Assembly (NCBI GenBank): GCA_037127585.1
Contig: JBAXYB010000023.1
Location: forward strand, 1 to 32,561
Origin: CAINDI01 sp037127585
GTDB taxonomy: Bacteria; Verrucomicrobiota; Verrucomicrobiia; Palsa-1439
Direction of reading: 5' to 3'
Length of the DNA: 32,561 bases
This document shows positions 17,151 to 25,477 of this stretch, piece after piece; positions within the stretch are counted from its first letter, which is position 1; every line of letters starts with the position of its first letter. The translations under genes were made by a program, and so were the position numbers. The notes beneath the pieces were generated by a model. The model was given only the letters and a program-made list of their open reading frames with translations. It did no database searches and had not been told where the DNA came from.

Positions 17151-18119
17151 ATGAGCACCCCCTTAAAACTCGGCTGGATTGGCACTGGTGTCATGGGCGT
17201 TTCGATGTGTGGCCATCTCGGGCCCGGTGTCACCATTTTTTCCCGCACCAAAACGAAAGCCCAACCCCTCCTCGACCGGGGCGCGATCTGGGCTGACTCC
17301 CCGCGCGCGGTTGCCGCCAACTCCGACATCGTCTTCACCATGGTCGGCTACCCCCAAGATGTTCGCGAAGTTTACTTCGGCGGTACCCCTCACCTTAATC
17401 CTCTCCCCCAAACGACGAGGGAGAGGAGACCGGCATCCCCTCTCCCCACCGGGGGAGAGGGTCAGGGTGAGGGGGTGAGTTTGTTGGACGGCGCTCGTCC
17501 GGGAACAATCCTCGTGGATATGACCTCGACCGCGCCGAGTCTTTCCCAAGAAATCTATGCCACCGCCAAAACCAAAAACGTCAACACCCTCGACGCCCCG
17601 GTCTCTGGCGGCGACGTCGGCGCGCGCAACGCCACGCTCTCCATCATGGTCGGCGGCGACAAGGAAGCTTTCGCAAAAGTCCTGCCGCTCTTCCAACAAC
17701 TCGGCAAGACCATCATCCACCAAGGCCCCGCCGGCGCCGGCCAACACGCAAAGCTCTGCAACCAAATCGTCATCGCCGGCACGATGATCGGCGTCTGCGA
17801 ATCCCTGATCTACGGCAAAAAAGCCGGGCTTAATCTCGACACGATGCTCCAATCCATCCGCGGCGGTGCTGCCGCCTGTTGGACGCTCGACAATCTCGCC
17901 CCGCGCATCTTGAAGGGGAACTTCGACCCCGGCTTCTTTGCCGATCACTTCGTCAAAGACATGGCGCTGGCCTTGGAAGAAGCCAAGCGCATGAACTTGC
18001 TGCTCCCCGGCCTCCAGCTCGTCCACAATCTCTACCGGCGCGTCCAAGCCCTCGGCCACGGCAAAAAAGGCACCCACGCGCTCTACCTCGCGCTCGAAGA
18101 GATGGAGAAAACAAGATGA
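17151..18119 (+). CDS. NAD(P)-dependent beta-hydroxyacid dehydrogenase (3-hydroxyisobutyrate dehydrogenase family) with repeat-derived insert
   Basis: A 322-residue cytoplasmic oxidoreductase. The Rossmann motif 'GWIGTGVMG' is at 8-16, the substrate-loop motif 'DAPVSGGDVGARNATLSIMV' at about 148-167, and the catalytic Lys/Asn pair in 'AKLCNQIV' at about 200-207. The family oxidises 3-hydroxyisobutyrate, tartronate semialdehyde, glyoxylate or similar acids; which one is not decidable. Residues about 79-108 ('TPHLNPLPQTTRERR...GEGQGEGV') replace the short turn that relatives have between 'VYFGG' and 'LLDGARPG'. They are encoded by a palindromic repeat listed separately, and the frame is kept. 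A weak -35/-10 (TTGACC at 17116, CAAAAT at 17139) would make the mRNA nearly leaderless. Its stop overlaps the next start (ATGA). Confidence 0.85.
   Translation: MSTPLKLGWIGTGVMGVSMCGHLGPGVTIFSRTKTKAQPLLDRGAIWADSPRAVAANSDIVFTMVGYPQDVREVYFGGTPHLNPLPQTTRERRPASPLPTGGEGQGEGVSLLDGARPGTILVDMTSTAPSLSQEIYATAKTKNVNTLDAPVSGGDVGARNATLSIMVGGDKEAFAKVLPLFQQLGKTIIHQGPAGAGQHAKLCNQIVIAGTMIGVCESLIYGKKAGLNLDTMLQSIRGGAAACWTLDNLAPRILKGNFDPGFFADHFVKDMALALEEAKRMNLLLPGLQLVHNLYRRVQALGHGKKGTHALYLALEEMEKTR
17386..17474. repeat. Palindromic repeat element inserted in frame in the dehydrogenase gene
   Basis: The outer arms 17386-17409 and 17451-17474 are reverse complements at 21 of 24 positions (starting CCCCTCACC, ending GGTGAGGGG). 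An inner 8-bp stem GGGAGAGG/CCTCTCCC lies at 17419-17426 and 17439-17446. The composition (CCCTCACC...CTCTCCCC...GGGGAGAGGG...GGTGAGGG) is that of a dispersed repeat type seen, from general knowledge, in many high-GC genomes. Here it lies wholly inside a reading frame and is translated without a stop. Confidence 0.85.
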
Positions 18120-18937
18120 CGGTGTTTGCCGGTTTGTTTCTCCTGTTGGCTGCGTGGCCTGCTGACACGAATGCGCCAGTCGCTTATTGGCACGAACAAC
18201 GTCAGCAACCGCGCCCGCTCCAAATCCATTTTTTGCGCATTGATCTGAGCAATCCGACAATCGCCGTCAACGCGTTGGTGGCGGATGACCCGGATGGCGC
18301 TGGCCCGGCTGAGGCTCAATTGGAGAACCCACTCGACTTGGCCGCACGTGGTGGCGTCATGGCAGCGGTCAACGCCAATGCGTTTAATGCCGTTCCCCCG
18401 TTGGCGCCGGGCGAGCAACCGCACTGGGTTTGGCACTTGCCAATTGATATCAAAGGTTGGGCGCAACTGGGAGCAACGGTCCGGAGCTTACCGGTAAAAG
18501 GGTGGCCGAGTATTTGGATCGATCCCGCTGGTCGAGGACATGTGGGCATTCGGAATGAGCCGGCGCCGGCACAAGCCGCTGCCGCGGGGTTCGGACAATT
18601 GTTACGAGACGGACAGAGTGTTGTTGGAACGAATCAAATCCTACATCCGCGAACGGCGGCGGGCGTGGATCGGGAAGGATTCCGGCTGTGGCTCCTGGTC
18701 GTCGATGGCCGGCAACCCAATTACAGCGAAGGCGCCACTGAAAGCGAGCTTGCCGGTTTAATGAAAGAAGTCGGCTGTTGGGACGCGCTTAATCTCGACG
18801 GCGGCGGCAGCAGTATCATGTTGCTGTCCACCAACGGCACTAATCTCTCAATTATGAATCGCCCCTCTGGCGGCACACCGCGCCCCGTTCCCGTCATGCT
18901 GGGAATCAAGTCCGGCGCTTCTGCAGACCGTCGCTGA
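18116..18937 (+). CDS. Exported phosphodiester glycosidase (NAGPA/DUF2233) family protein
   Basis: A 273-residue protein from ATG 18116, which overlaps the dehydrogenase stop (ATGA). The frame is open further upstream inside that gene, but only this start gives a signal peptide ('MTVFAGLFLLLAAWPADTNA'). Family blocks are 'VNANAFN' (85-91), 'RTAAGVD' (179-185), 'VVDGR' (195-199) and 'ALNLDGGGSSIM' (224-235). The family includes the mammalian uncovering enzyme that removes N-acetylglucosamine from a phosphodiester; bacterial members are exported and often linked to exopolysaccharide or wall polymers. The 3' end overlaps the convergent permease gene by 32 nt. Confidence 0.88.
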   Translation: MTVFAGLFLLLAAWPADTNAPVAYWHEQRQQPRPLQIHFLRIDLSNPTIAVNALVADDPDGAGPAEAQLENPLDLAARGGVMAAVNANAFNAVPPLAPGEQPHWVWHLPIDIKGWAQLGATVRSLPVKGWPSIWIDPAGRGHVGIRNEPAPAQAAAAGFGQLLRDGQSVVGTNQILHPRTAAGVDREGFRLWLLVVDGRQPNYSEGATESELAGLMKEVGCWDALNLDGGGSSIMLLSTNGTNLSIMNRPSGGTPRPVPVMLGIKSGASADRR

Positions 18938-19688
18938 TCAAATTAAACGCCAACACCGTCCATGCAATCGCCAACCCGGGTGCGATGCACAACCACGGCG
19001 CGACCCGAAACGCCCGGCCCTCTTCCCGAAGCATCATCCCCCATTCCGCCACATCCGGCTGACCGGACAAACCGAGAAACGCCAACCCCGCCGCTTCCAA
19101 CACCGCGCTACCCAGCGTGAGCGTCGTCAACGCCAGAATCAACGAAGTGCAGTTCGGCAATATCTCAATCACCGCCACCCGCCACTGACCGGCCCCGACA
19201 GCCCGCGCCGCGAGCACATATTGCTTCGCACCCTCCGAGAAAAACGCCGCGCGCACCTGCCGGATGATCGCCGGCAAGTTCGCGATCCCAACCGCGATGG
19301 TCACGCTTGTCGGCGACGGCTTCATCACCGTCAACGCAACCAGTCCCAGCAGGATGGACGGAAACGCCAACAGAAAATCCACGACGTGCGTGACGACCGC
19401 ATCAAACCACCCACGCCACATGGCCGCCAACGCGCCGAGCACCACGCCACCGGCCAGTGCGATGAGCGTCGCGCCAATCGCGATGCCCAGTGTCACCCGC
19501 GCGCCGTAGAGCATCCGGGTAAACACATCCCGACCCGCGCCGTCCACGCCGAGCCAATGCTCCGCCGTTGGACCTTCGAGTGCGAGTTCGCGGAAAGGCT
19601 GCTCCGTCGGCGGATGTTTCCCCAACACCGGCGCGAGCGCCGCGGCCAACACAATCACACTCAGCATCATGATCCCCAGCCACTTCAT
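18906..19688 (-). CDS. Oligopeptide/dipeptide ABC transporter permease, DppC/OppC type
   Basis: A 260-residue inner-membrane permease. The N-terminal extracytoplasmic segment ends in 'HWLGVDGAGRDVFTRMLYGA', the hallmark of DppC-type proteins. The EAA-like loop that contacts the ATPase is in 'KQYVLAARAVGAGQWRVAVI', and 'AGLAFLGLSGQPDVAEWGMM' is also typical. It starts 4 nt inside the end of the DppB-type gene. No ATPase or binding-protein gene lies nearby, so the pair depends on partners elsewhere. Its tail overlaps the 3' end of the phosphodiester glycosidase gene. Confidence 0.92.
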   Translation of the reverse strand: MKWLGIMMLSVIVLAAALAPVLGKHPPTEQPFRELALEGPTAEHWLGVDGAGRDVFTRMLYGARVTLGIAIGATLIALAGGVVLGALAAMWRGWFDAVVTHVVDFLLAFPSILLGLVALTVMKPSPTSVTIAVGIANLPAIIRQVRAAFFSEGAKQYVLAARAVGAGQWRVAVIEILPNCTSLILALTTLTLGSAVLEAAGLAFLGLSGQPDVAEWGMMLREEGRAFRVAPWLCIAPGLAIAWTVLAFNLISDGLQKRRT

Positions 19689-20611
19689 GTGCGCAACCTC
19701 GGGTCAATGACTTGATGCAGTAAGTCCACGACGAAGTTCACCGCCATCACCATCACCACCAAAACCAGCAGTGCCCCTTGAATCGCCGGATAATCGCGTG
19801 CCAACACCGCCGTCGCGATAAACCGCCCAATGCCCGGCCACGCAAACACCGTCTCCGTCAACACCGCGCCACCGAGCAAATAGGCAAACTCCACCCCGAT
19901 CATCGTCACCACCGGCACGAGTGCCGCTCGGAGAGCGTGCCGGTACAAGACCGTCCGTTCACTCGCCCCCTTCGCCCGCGCCGTGCGAATGAAATCTTGT
20001 CCCAGCGTCTCGATTACCGCCGCGCGCGTCACGCGCACAATGAACGCCCCCGGTATCAGCGCCAACACACTAGCCGGCAACACCAATGACCGCCAGTCCT
20101 CGCGTCCGCCCGCCGGCAACCAACCGAGTTGCAGCGAAAACAACAGCATCGCCAACAGCCCCAGCCAGAAAACCGGCACGCTCAACCCAATCAATCCGAC
20201 CGCGCTCACGATGACATCGGGCCAGCGCCCGGCATGTCTTGCCGCCACAACGCCGAGCCACACGCCAGCGACCGTGGCAAGAATCATCGCCGCGATGGCA
20301 AGTTCGAGAGTGGCCGGCCAGGTGCGCGCGAGTTCGCGACTCACCGCGCGCCCGGTGACAACCGATTCACCGAGGTTACCGGCCAGCGTGTGCTTCAGCC
20401 AGATCGCGTACTGCACCGGCAAGGGTTGGTCGAGCGCGAGCCGGGCGCGAATCTCCGCCAGTTTCTCCGGCGTCGGGTTCTTGAGAAGCAACCGCGCCGG
20501 ATCACCCGGCACGAGGCGCACTAGGAGAAACACCGCCACGCTGGCCGCCAACAACGCCAGGCCCAGGGAGCAAATTCGCCGCAACAAGAACGCGCGCATT
20601 AGCAAAACCAT
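19685..20611 (-). CDS. Oligopeptide/dipeptide ABC transporter permease, DppB/OppB type
   Basis: A 308-residue, six-helix permease. The N-terminus has 'FLLVRLVPGDPARLLL' and 'LDQPLPVQYAIWLKHTLAGN' as in DppB. The cytoplasmic loop 'DFIRTARAKGASERTVLYRH' is the ATPase-coupling helix, and 'VFAWPGIGRFIATAVLARDY' and the final 'DLLHQVIDPRLR' are diagnostic. It is first in a two-gene unit with the DppC-type gene. ATG at 20611 or 20599 could be used. Substrates in this family are peptides, nickel or opine-like compounds; the sequence does not say which. Confidence 0.92.
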   Translation of the reverse strand: MVLLMRAFLLRRICSLGLALLAASVAVFLLVRLVPGDPARLLLKNPTPEKLAEIRARLALDQPLPVQYAIWLKHTLAGNLGESVVTGRAVSRELARTWPATLELAIAAMILATVAGVWLGVVAARHAGRWPDVIVSAVGLIGLSVPVFWLGLLAMLLFSLQLGWLPAGGREDWRSLVLPASVLALIPGAFIVRVTRAAVIETLGQDFIRTARAKGASERTVLYRHALRAALVPVVTMIGVEFAYLLGGAVLTETVFAWPGIGRFIATAVLARDYPAIQGALLVLVVMVMAVNFVVDLLHQVIDPRLRT

Positions 20612-20702
20612 AATTTGTCAGGTGGAGCTTGTCGAAGCATCTCTGTTGCGGAGCCGCCACGTCCGTTGCAATTAGTCGGCGGGTTCACTAGACTTGCCGG
20701 GC

Positions 20703-22046
20703 ATGAAAGCCGTCACGACCGAGCAGATTCGCGAACTGGACCGGCGTACCATCGCCGCCGGTACGCCGGGGCGGGAATTAATGGAGCGCGCCGGGTATGC
20801 AGTGGCGAAGACGGTGTTTGAGCTCCTCAAGAAAAGCAATGCCCGCTCCGTTTTGCTCTTCGCCGGGAAAGGCAACAACGGCGGCGATGCGTTCGTCGCC
20901 GCCCGGCATCTCGCGGGCGCGGGCTGCACAGCGACGGTAGTCCTGCTCTGCCGGCGCAACGAATTGCAGGGCGACGCGCTTCATCATTTTCAACAACTCA
21001 TCGGCGTTCCCGTTCTCGACTGGCCGGGCGAAGTCCCGGACGCCGCCGTGATCGTGGACGGCTTGCTCGGGACGGGTTTTGCTGGAGAGGTGCGCGAACC
21101 CATCGCATCGGCGATTCAATTCATCAATGAAGCGCGCCGGCCAGTCGTGGCGATTGACGTGCCGTCCGGTTATTGCGTGCGGGCGGACGTGACGGTCACG
21201 ATTGGTTTGCCCAAGATCGATTTGCTTAAACACCTCGATTGCGCCGGGCGGATTGAAGTCGCCGACATCGGTTTGATCGATGACGTCGAAAGCGAGATCG
21301 AACTAATTACGCGCGCCGACATTGTGTTGCCGGCGCGGAAACGTGACTCGCACAAGGGAGACTTCGGGCATCTGCTCATCATTGCCGGCAGTGAAGGCTA
21401 CACCGGCGCGCCGGTCTTGTGCGCGCACGCCGCAGCCCGGTCGGGCGTCGGGCTCGTGACGTTAGCGGTACCGCGGAACATTTATCCAATCATCGCCGGC
21501 ATGTGTCCGCCGGAAGTTATGCCGTGTCCGCTGGAATCGTTGTCGGGAAAATTTACCGCGGCGGCCATCGGGCCCGGTTTGCGCCAGCCGGTAACGCAGG
21601 TGTATGCGGCGCAGACGCTGCTCGATGCCGGCGCTTTGGATTTGAGCGCGATCCGGCCCGGCATGGTGTTGACGCCGCATCCCGGTGAGATGGGGCGGTT
21701 GATCGGCAAGCCGGTCGTGGATCGGTGGGCGGTGGCCCGGCAATTCGCGCGCGAGCAAGATGTGACGCTCGTGTTGAAGGGGGCCGGGACAGTGGTAACG
21801 GACAAGTCCGGCAAGTTGTGGATCAATTCGACCGGCAATCCCGGTATGGCGAAGGGCGGGATGGGCGACGCGTTGACGGGAATCATTGGCGCGTTGCTGG
21901 CGCAGGGGCTGCCGCCCTTGGAGGCAGCCAAGGCCGGTGTGTTTTTCCACGGGCGGGCCGGGGATTTGGCCGCGGAACGAGTGGGCGAGGTCGCGCTGCT
22001 GGCGACCGATCTGATCGAGTCACTCGGCGCGGCGTTCAGCCTTTAA
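20703..22046 (+). CDS. nnr: Bifunctional NAD(P)H-hydrate repair enzyme (epimerase + ADP-dependent dehydratase)
   Basis: A 447-residue fusion that repairs hydrated NADH and NADPH. The N-terminal YjeF epimerase domain (1-205) shows 'GKGNNGGD' (55-62), 'DGLLGTGF' (119-126) and 'DVPSG' (152-156). The C-terminal ribokinase-like dehydratase domain (215-447) begins 'HKGDFGHLLIIAGSEGYTGA'. It has 'TPHPGEM' (324-330) and the catalytic 'NPGMAKGGMGDALTG' around Asp389. ATG 20703 (MKAVTTEQIRELD) is chosen over an in-frame TTG three codons earlier because family members start this way. The last 11 nt overlap the convergent MalG-type gene. Confidence 0.96.
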   Translation: MKAVTTEQIRELDRRTIAAGTPGRELMERAGYAVAKTVFELLKKSNARSVLLFAGKGNNGGDAFVAARHLAGAGCTATVVLLCRRNELQGDALHHFQQLIGVPVLDWPGEVPDAAVIVDGLLGTGFAGEVREPIASAIQFINEARRPVVAIDVPSGYCVRADVTVTIGLPKIDLLKHLDCAGRIEVADIGLIDDVESEIELITRADIVLPARKRDSHKGDFGHLLIIAGSEGYTGAPVLCAHAAARSGVGLVTLAVPRNIYPIIAGMCPPEVMPCPLESLSGKFTAAAIGPGLRQPVTQVYAAQTLLDAGALDLSAIRPGMVLTPHPGEMGRLIGKPVVDRWAVARQFAREQDVTLVLKGAGTVVTDKSGKLWINSTGNPGMAKGGMGDALTGIIGALLAQGLPPLEAAKAGVFFHGRAGDLAAERVGEVALLATDLIESLGAAFSL

Positions 22047-23109
22047 TGCCGGTCGTGGCGATGCCTTTGATGAACGTCTTCTGCGTGAAGAAGAACAACA
22101 CGATGATCGGCAGGATCACCATCGCGCTGGCGGCCATGAGATGGTGCCATTGCACCCCACCGTGTTGGCTGGAGTAGTTCTGCAGCGCGATGGCGAGCGT
22201 GAACGTGTGTTTGCGCGTGAGGTAGAGCAGCGGCCCCATGAAATCGTTCCACGCATGCAGGAAGTGAAACAGCGCCACGACCATCAAGACCGGTTTGCTC
22301 AACGGCAGGATGATTTTCCAAAATATCGCCCATTCGCTGCAGCCGTCGATGCGCGCCGCTTCGCTGAGTTCGTCGGGAATCGTGCGGAAGAATTGTCGCA
22401 TCAGGAAAATGTTGAAGGCGTTGGCGAAGAACGACGGTACCCAGAGCGGTTTGAGCGTGCCGATCCAGCCGAGTTCCTTGAACACGCCGTAGAGCGGCAC
22501 CATCAACACCGGAAACGGAATCATCATCGTCGCCAACGTGAGCGCAAATACCGTGTCGCGTCCCCGCCAGCGGATCTTGGCGAAGCTGTAGGCGACGAGT
22601 GCATTGGACAGCACGGTGCCGATGACGCCGAGGATGCAGACCAGAAGCGTATTGCACAGAAACGTCCCGAACGATACGGCGGTATCTTCGCCGGCGCCGG
22701 TCTGCCGCGCGGTAACGGTGCCTTCCATTTCATCGACGCCGCGACCGCCCATTGTTTCCAGTGCGATCCGGTAATTCTCCCAGCGAGGCGCGATCTTGGA
22801 TTCAATCGTGGCGACCGGGACGACGGCGGAAGCGAGGGGATGTTGAACGATCTTGGTTGCCGAGCGTTCCGTCACGCGCCGGTGGTCAGGCCGGTCGGGC
22901 TCAACCGGTCCGAGCGTGACCTCCAGTCGTTGGCCGTCGATCGTGGCGAAGTACGCGCGCGGCAGCCATTTTGGCGGCATGCTCATCGTTTGTTCGATGG
23001 GCTTCAGCGACGTGAGCAACAGCCACAGGAGCGGGAACAGAAACACTCCCGCGCCGGCCAGCAGAAGCAGGTAAACCAGAATGCGTGTGAAAGTGGTGCG
23101 CGGTTGCAT
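22036..23109 (-). CDS. Carbohydrate ABC transporter permease, MalG-like, with enlarged extracytoplasmic loop
   Basis: A 357-residue permease from ATG 23109, which lies 4 nt past the upstream gene's stop; an in-frame ATG at 23160 would add 17 residues inside that gene. TM1 is at about 8-35. The EAA loop for ATPase contact is 'DELSEAARIDGCSEWAIFWK' at about 246-265, and 'LHAWNDFMGPLLYL' is typical. Relatives are usually 270-290 residues. The extra length lies between 'PPKWLPRAYF' (45-54) and TM2 (about 148): a beta-looking segment with many charges (55-108), then 'WENYRIALETMGG' and another extension. This loop faces the binding protein. It is the third gene of the sugar transporter operon. Confidence 0.9.
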   Translation of the reverse strand: MQPRTTFTRILVYLLLLAGAGVFLFPLLWLLLTSLKPIEQTMSMPPKWLPRAYFATIDGQRLEVTLGPVEPDRPDHRRVTERSATKIVQHPLASAVVPVATIESKIAPRWENYRIALETMGGRGVDEMEGTVTARQTGAGEDTAVSFGTFLCNTLLVCILGVIGTVLSNALVAYSFAKIRWRGRDTVFALTLATMMIPFPVLMVPLYGVFKELGWIGTLKPLWVPSFFANAFNIFLMRQFFRTIPDELSEAARIDGCSEWAIFWKIILPLSKPVLMVVALFHFLHAWNDFMGPLLYLTRKHTFTLAIALQNYSSQHGGVQWHHLMAASAMVILPIIVLFFFTQKTFIKGIATTGIKG

Positions 23110-23113
23110 ATGT

Positions 23114-24013
23114 CTAGCCGGCGTAGTGGACGCGTTTCGCCGAAAGTTTGGTGGCGGCAATCGTCAAGCCGACGATCAGCAGAAACAACACCCAGGCCAT
23201 CGCACTCGCGTAGCCCATCCGCAAATCATAGAACGCGGTGCTGAACAAATAGAGCGCATAGAACAACGTCGAGCGCGAGGGCGACCCATCCGCACCGCCG
23301 GTCATCACGAAGACCGTCGTGAATACTTGGAGCGAACCGATGATGCCCATGATCAGGTTGAAGTAGATGACCGGCGAGATCAGCGGCAACGTGATGTGCC
23401 AGAGCCGCCGCAGCCAGTTTGCGCCGTCGAGTTCCGCGGATTCGTACAACTCCGCCGGCACGTCCTGCAGGCCGGCCAGATAAATGATCATCGAATTGCC
23501 GACACCCCACAAACTCATCAACACCAAGGCCGGCTTCGCCCACCGCGGATCGCCAAACCACGCCGGCGGGGCGACGCCGAGTAGTCGGCAGACCGGCCCG
23601 AGCGCCCAATTCAAGAGGCCGTACTGGCCGTTGAAAATCCACAGCCACAACATCGCCCCAGCGACGACCGGCACGATCGACGGCAAATAGAAGATCGTCC
23701 GAAACGCCGCCATTCCCCGCACGCCGGTATTCAGCAGGAGCGCCAGCCCGAGCGACACGGCCATCCCGAGCGGCAGCGATAGCGCGGCGTAGAAAAAAGT
23801 GTTGCGCAGCGATTTCCAAAACACCGCATCCTGCCACATCCGGCTGTAGTTCTCCGAGCCGATCCAGATGGGCGATTGCAGCACCGAGAAATCGCAAAAG
23901 CTATAAAACAGCGACGCGACCACGGGATAGATCGTGAACACACTCAACCCCACAAACCAGGGCAAGGCAAAGAACAGGCCGGTCCGGAAATTATGGCGTT
24001 CGCCCCGGGTCAT
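23114..24013 (-). CDS. Carbohydrate ABC transporter permease, MalF-like
   Basis: A 299-residue permease when started at ATG 24013, which overlaps the binding-protein stop (ATGA); the frame also opens 17 codons earlier. 'RTGLFFALPWFVGLSVFTIY' is the typical TM1. 'FRTIFYLPSIVPVVAGAMLW' and the coupling helix 'VPAELYESAELDGANWLRRL' identify the CUT1 family. The usual six helices are present and length is normal. It pairs with the MalG-like protein; both need an ATPase encoded elsewhere (MsmK/MalK type). Confidence 0.92.
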   Translation of the reverse strand: MTRGERHNFRTGLFFALPWFVGLSVFTIYPVVASLFYSFCDFSVLQSPIWIGSENYSRMWQDAVFWKSLRNTFFYAALSLPLGMAVSLGLALLLNTGVRGMAAFRTIFYLPSIVPVVAGAMLWLWIFNGQYGLLNWALGPVCRLLGVAPPAWFGDPRWAKPALVLMSLWGVGNSMIIYLAGLQDVPAELYESAELDGANWLRRLWHITLPLISPVIYFNLIMGIIGSLQVFTTVFVMTGGADGSPSRSTLFYALYLFSTAFYDLRMGYASAMAWVLFLLIVGLTIAATKLSAKRVHYAG

Positions 24014-25362
24014 GGTTTCACATCGGCTTGCCGACGGGCGAAGCTGCGGCTTTGGAGTTCCCAACTTTTCGCCAGACGATTTTGGCAGAACGCCAGCGCT
24101 TCCTCCGGCGTCGCGCCCAACAAACGAACACTCTCAAAAACTTGCGACTGTTCCCGGCTGAACTCTTGCCAGATGCTGATCTTGGGGATGTGCACGGCAT
24201 TCGGACTCTCCGCAAGTTGCCGGAACAACTTAATCTGGGGATGGGGATGAAGTTTCTCAAAAGCCGGACTCCATTCGCGCAACGGCGAATTCTTCTGCTG
24301 GCCAAAGCACAAGAGCTCCATCCCGCGCAGTTCGCTGACCGTCTCCGCCTGGGGGTTACTGGTGCTGACGTACCGGATGAACTCCCACGCTTCGCGCGGA
24401 TGTTTTGCGCCGCGCGGAATCGCGAGAACGTCGGCATCCGCCACGGAAAAGTTTTCCAAGCCCGGCGCGGCCGTCGGCCACGCGGCGACGCCGCAATCAA
24501 AACCAGGGGCGAATTGCCGGAGATAGTTATTCATCCACACGCCTTGAAACACCATCGCGATCTGGCCGTTCATGAACGGATTCTGCGGCGACGCGAAATT
24601 GCCGAACCCCGCCGTAAACGCACGGACCTGAGCGAGCCCGTACTTCTGCGTGTAGCCGGCCACCCACTGATAGCTCGCCAGATTTTCCGGCGTGGTGCCG
24701 ATGGTGATATTCGTGCCGTCCCACAACCGCCCGCCAAACCATTGCGGGAAGGACCACGCAAACCAGCCCGGCTCCTGCGGCAGGAAACCGAGTTGCACGA
24801 TCTGGCCGGTCGCGGGATCGCGCTTCGACAGCTTCTCCGCAAACTCGTCCAACTCCGCCAGCGTCCGCGGTGGCCGGTCGGGATCGAGCCCGGCGGCGCG
24901 AAACAGCGTCTTATTCCAATGCAACGCGGTCATCGAGGGCGTGCTGACCACGCCCCAGATTTTCCCCCGGTAACTACACATGTCCGCATAGACCAGATAA
25001 TACCGGGCTTGCCACTGCTCGACGGTAAAGCCATCGGCGCGGATAAAGTCATCGAGCGGCAGCAACGCATCGGCGTCGCTGAAACTGTACAGGTTGTTAA
25101 GCCAGACCCCGGCCACGTCGGGCGGATCGCCGCCGGCAGTGGCGACGAGGGTCTTGCGATCCACGTTGGCGATGGAAAGGTACTCGACGACGATCCGGTT
25201 CTGGGAGCGGTTGAACTGATCAACCACGCGCTGCATCGCCTCGGCCTCCGCGCCGCCCCATTTTTCCCAATAGGAAATATGGACCTTGCCATCGGGCCGT
25301 TCCCCGCAGCCGAGCAACGTCACCACGATCCCCACAAGCAAAAGCCGCATCACGGCGCCCAT
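24010..25362 (-). CDS. Sugar ABC transporter substrate-binding lipoprotein (extracellular solute-binding family 1)
   Basis: About 450 residues from ATG 25362, giving the lipoprotein signal peptide 'MGAVMRLLLVGIVVTLLGC' with the lipobox Cys at residue 19. ATG 25350 is the alternative, and the frame extends to 25422 without a plausible signal. 'ISYWEKWGGAEAEAMQRVVD' at the mature N-terminus and 'GDPPDVAGVWLNNLYSFSDA' are characteristic of family 1 binding proteins. 'AKHPREAWEFIRYVS' is the conserved C-lobe helix. It captures a sugar or oligosaccharide at the membrane surface and passes it to the two permeases encoded downstream with overlapping ends. Confidence 0.92.
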   Translation of the reverse strand: MGAVMRLLLVGIVVTLLGCGERPDGKVHISYWEKWGGAEAEAMQRVVDQFNRSQNRIVVEYLSIANVDRKTLVATAGGDPPDVAGVWLNNLYSFSDADALLPLDDFIRADGFTVEQWQARYYLVYADMCSYRGKIWGVVSTPSMTALHWNKTLFRAAGLDPDRPPRTLAELDEFAEKLSKRDPATGQIVQLGFLPQEPGWFAWSFPQWFGGRLWDGTNITIGTTPENLASYQWVAGYTQKYGLAQVRAFTAGFGNFASPQNPFMNGQIAMVFQGVWMNNYLRQFAPGFDCGVAAWPTAAPGLENFSVADADVLAIPRGAKHPREAWEFIRYVSTSNPQAETVSELRGMELLCFGQQKNSPLREWSPAFEKLHPHPQIKLFRQLAESPNAVHIPKISIWQEFSREQSQVFESVRLLGATPEEALAFCQNRLAKSWELQSRSFARRQADVKP

Positions 25363-25439
25363 GCTAGCGAGAACCAGCGGCGGGTCAAGCTGACGCTTGC
25401 AGTTCCGCAAGAAAATCGCCATATTCTGCGCCGTGAAGC

Positions 25440-25477
25440 GCCGGCATAGCTCAATTGGCAGAGCATCTGATTTGTAA
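25440..25477 (+). tRNA. 5' half of tRNA-Thr(UGU), truncated after the anticodon loop
   Basis: Acceptor 5' strand GCCGGCA (25440-25446), D stem GCTC/GAGC (25449-25452 and 25461-25464), anticodon stem TCTGA (25466-25470) and loop TTTGTAA (25471-25477, anticodon TGT) are intact. The next bases, GCGCC, cannot pair with TCTGA. No 3' anticodon strand, T arm or acceptor partner follows before the next genes. The break is at the classic anticodon-loop crossover site of tyrosine integrases. As it stands it cannot make a tRNA. It marks the left end of the island. Confidence 0.85.

Noticed and set aside
17163..18260. 365-aa minus-strand open frame over the dehydrogenase gene
   Set aside because: The plus strand has Rossmann and catalytic motifs in good order, and the minus translation has none.
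20620..20640. GGAGCTTGTCGAAGCA segment between the permease and nnr genes, resembling half of a common dispersed repeat
   Set aside because: Only one short arm is present and no partner arm is nearby; too little to call a repeat.
24028..25449. 473-aa plus-strand open frame over the sugar-binding lipoprotein gene
   Set aside because: It is antisense to a gene with lipobox and family motifs, and it runs into the tRNA-Thr half; composition is Arg/Pro-rich.
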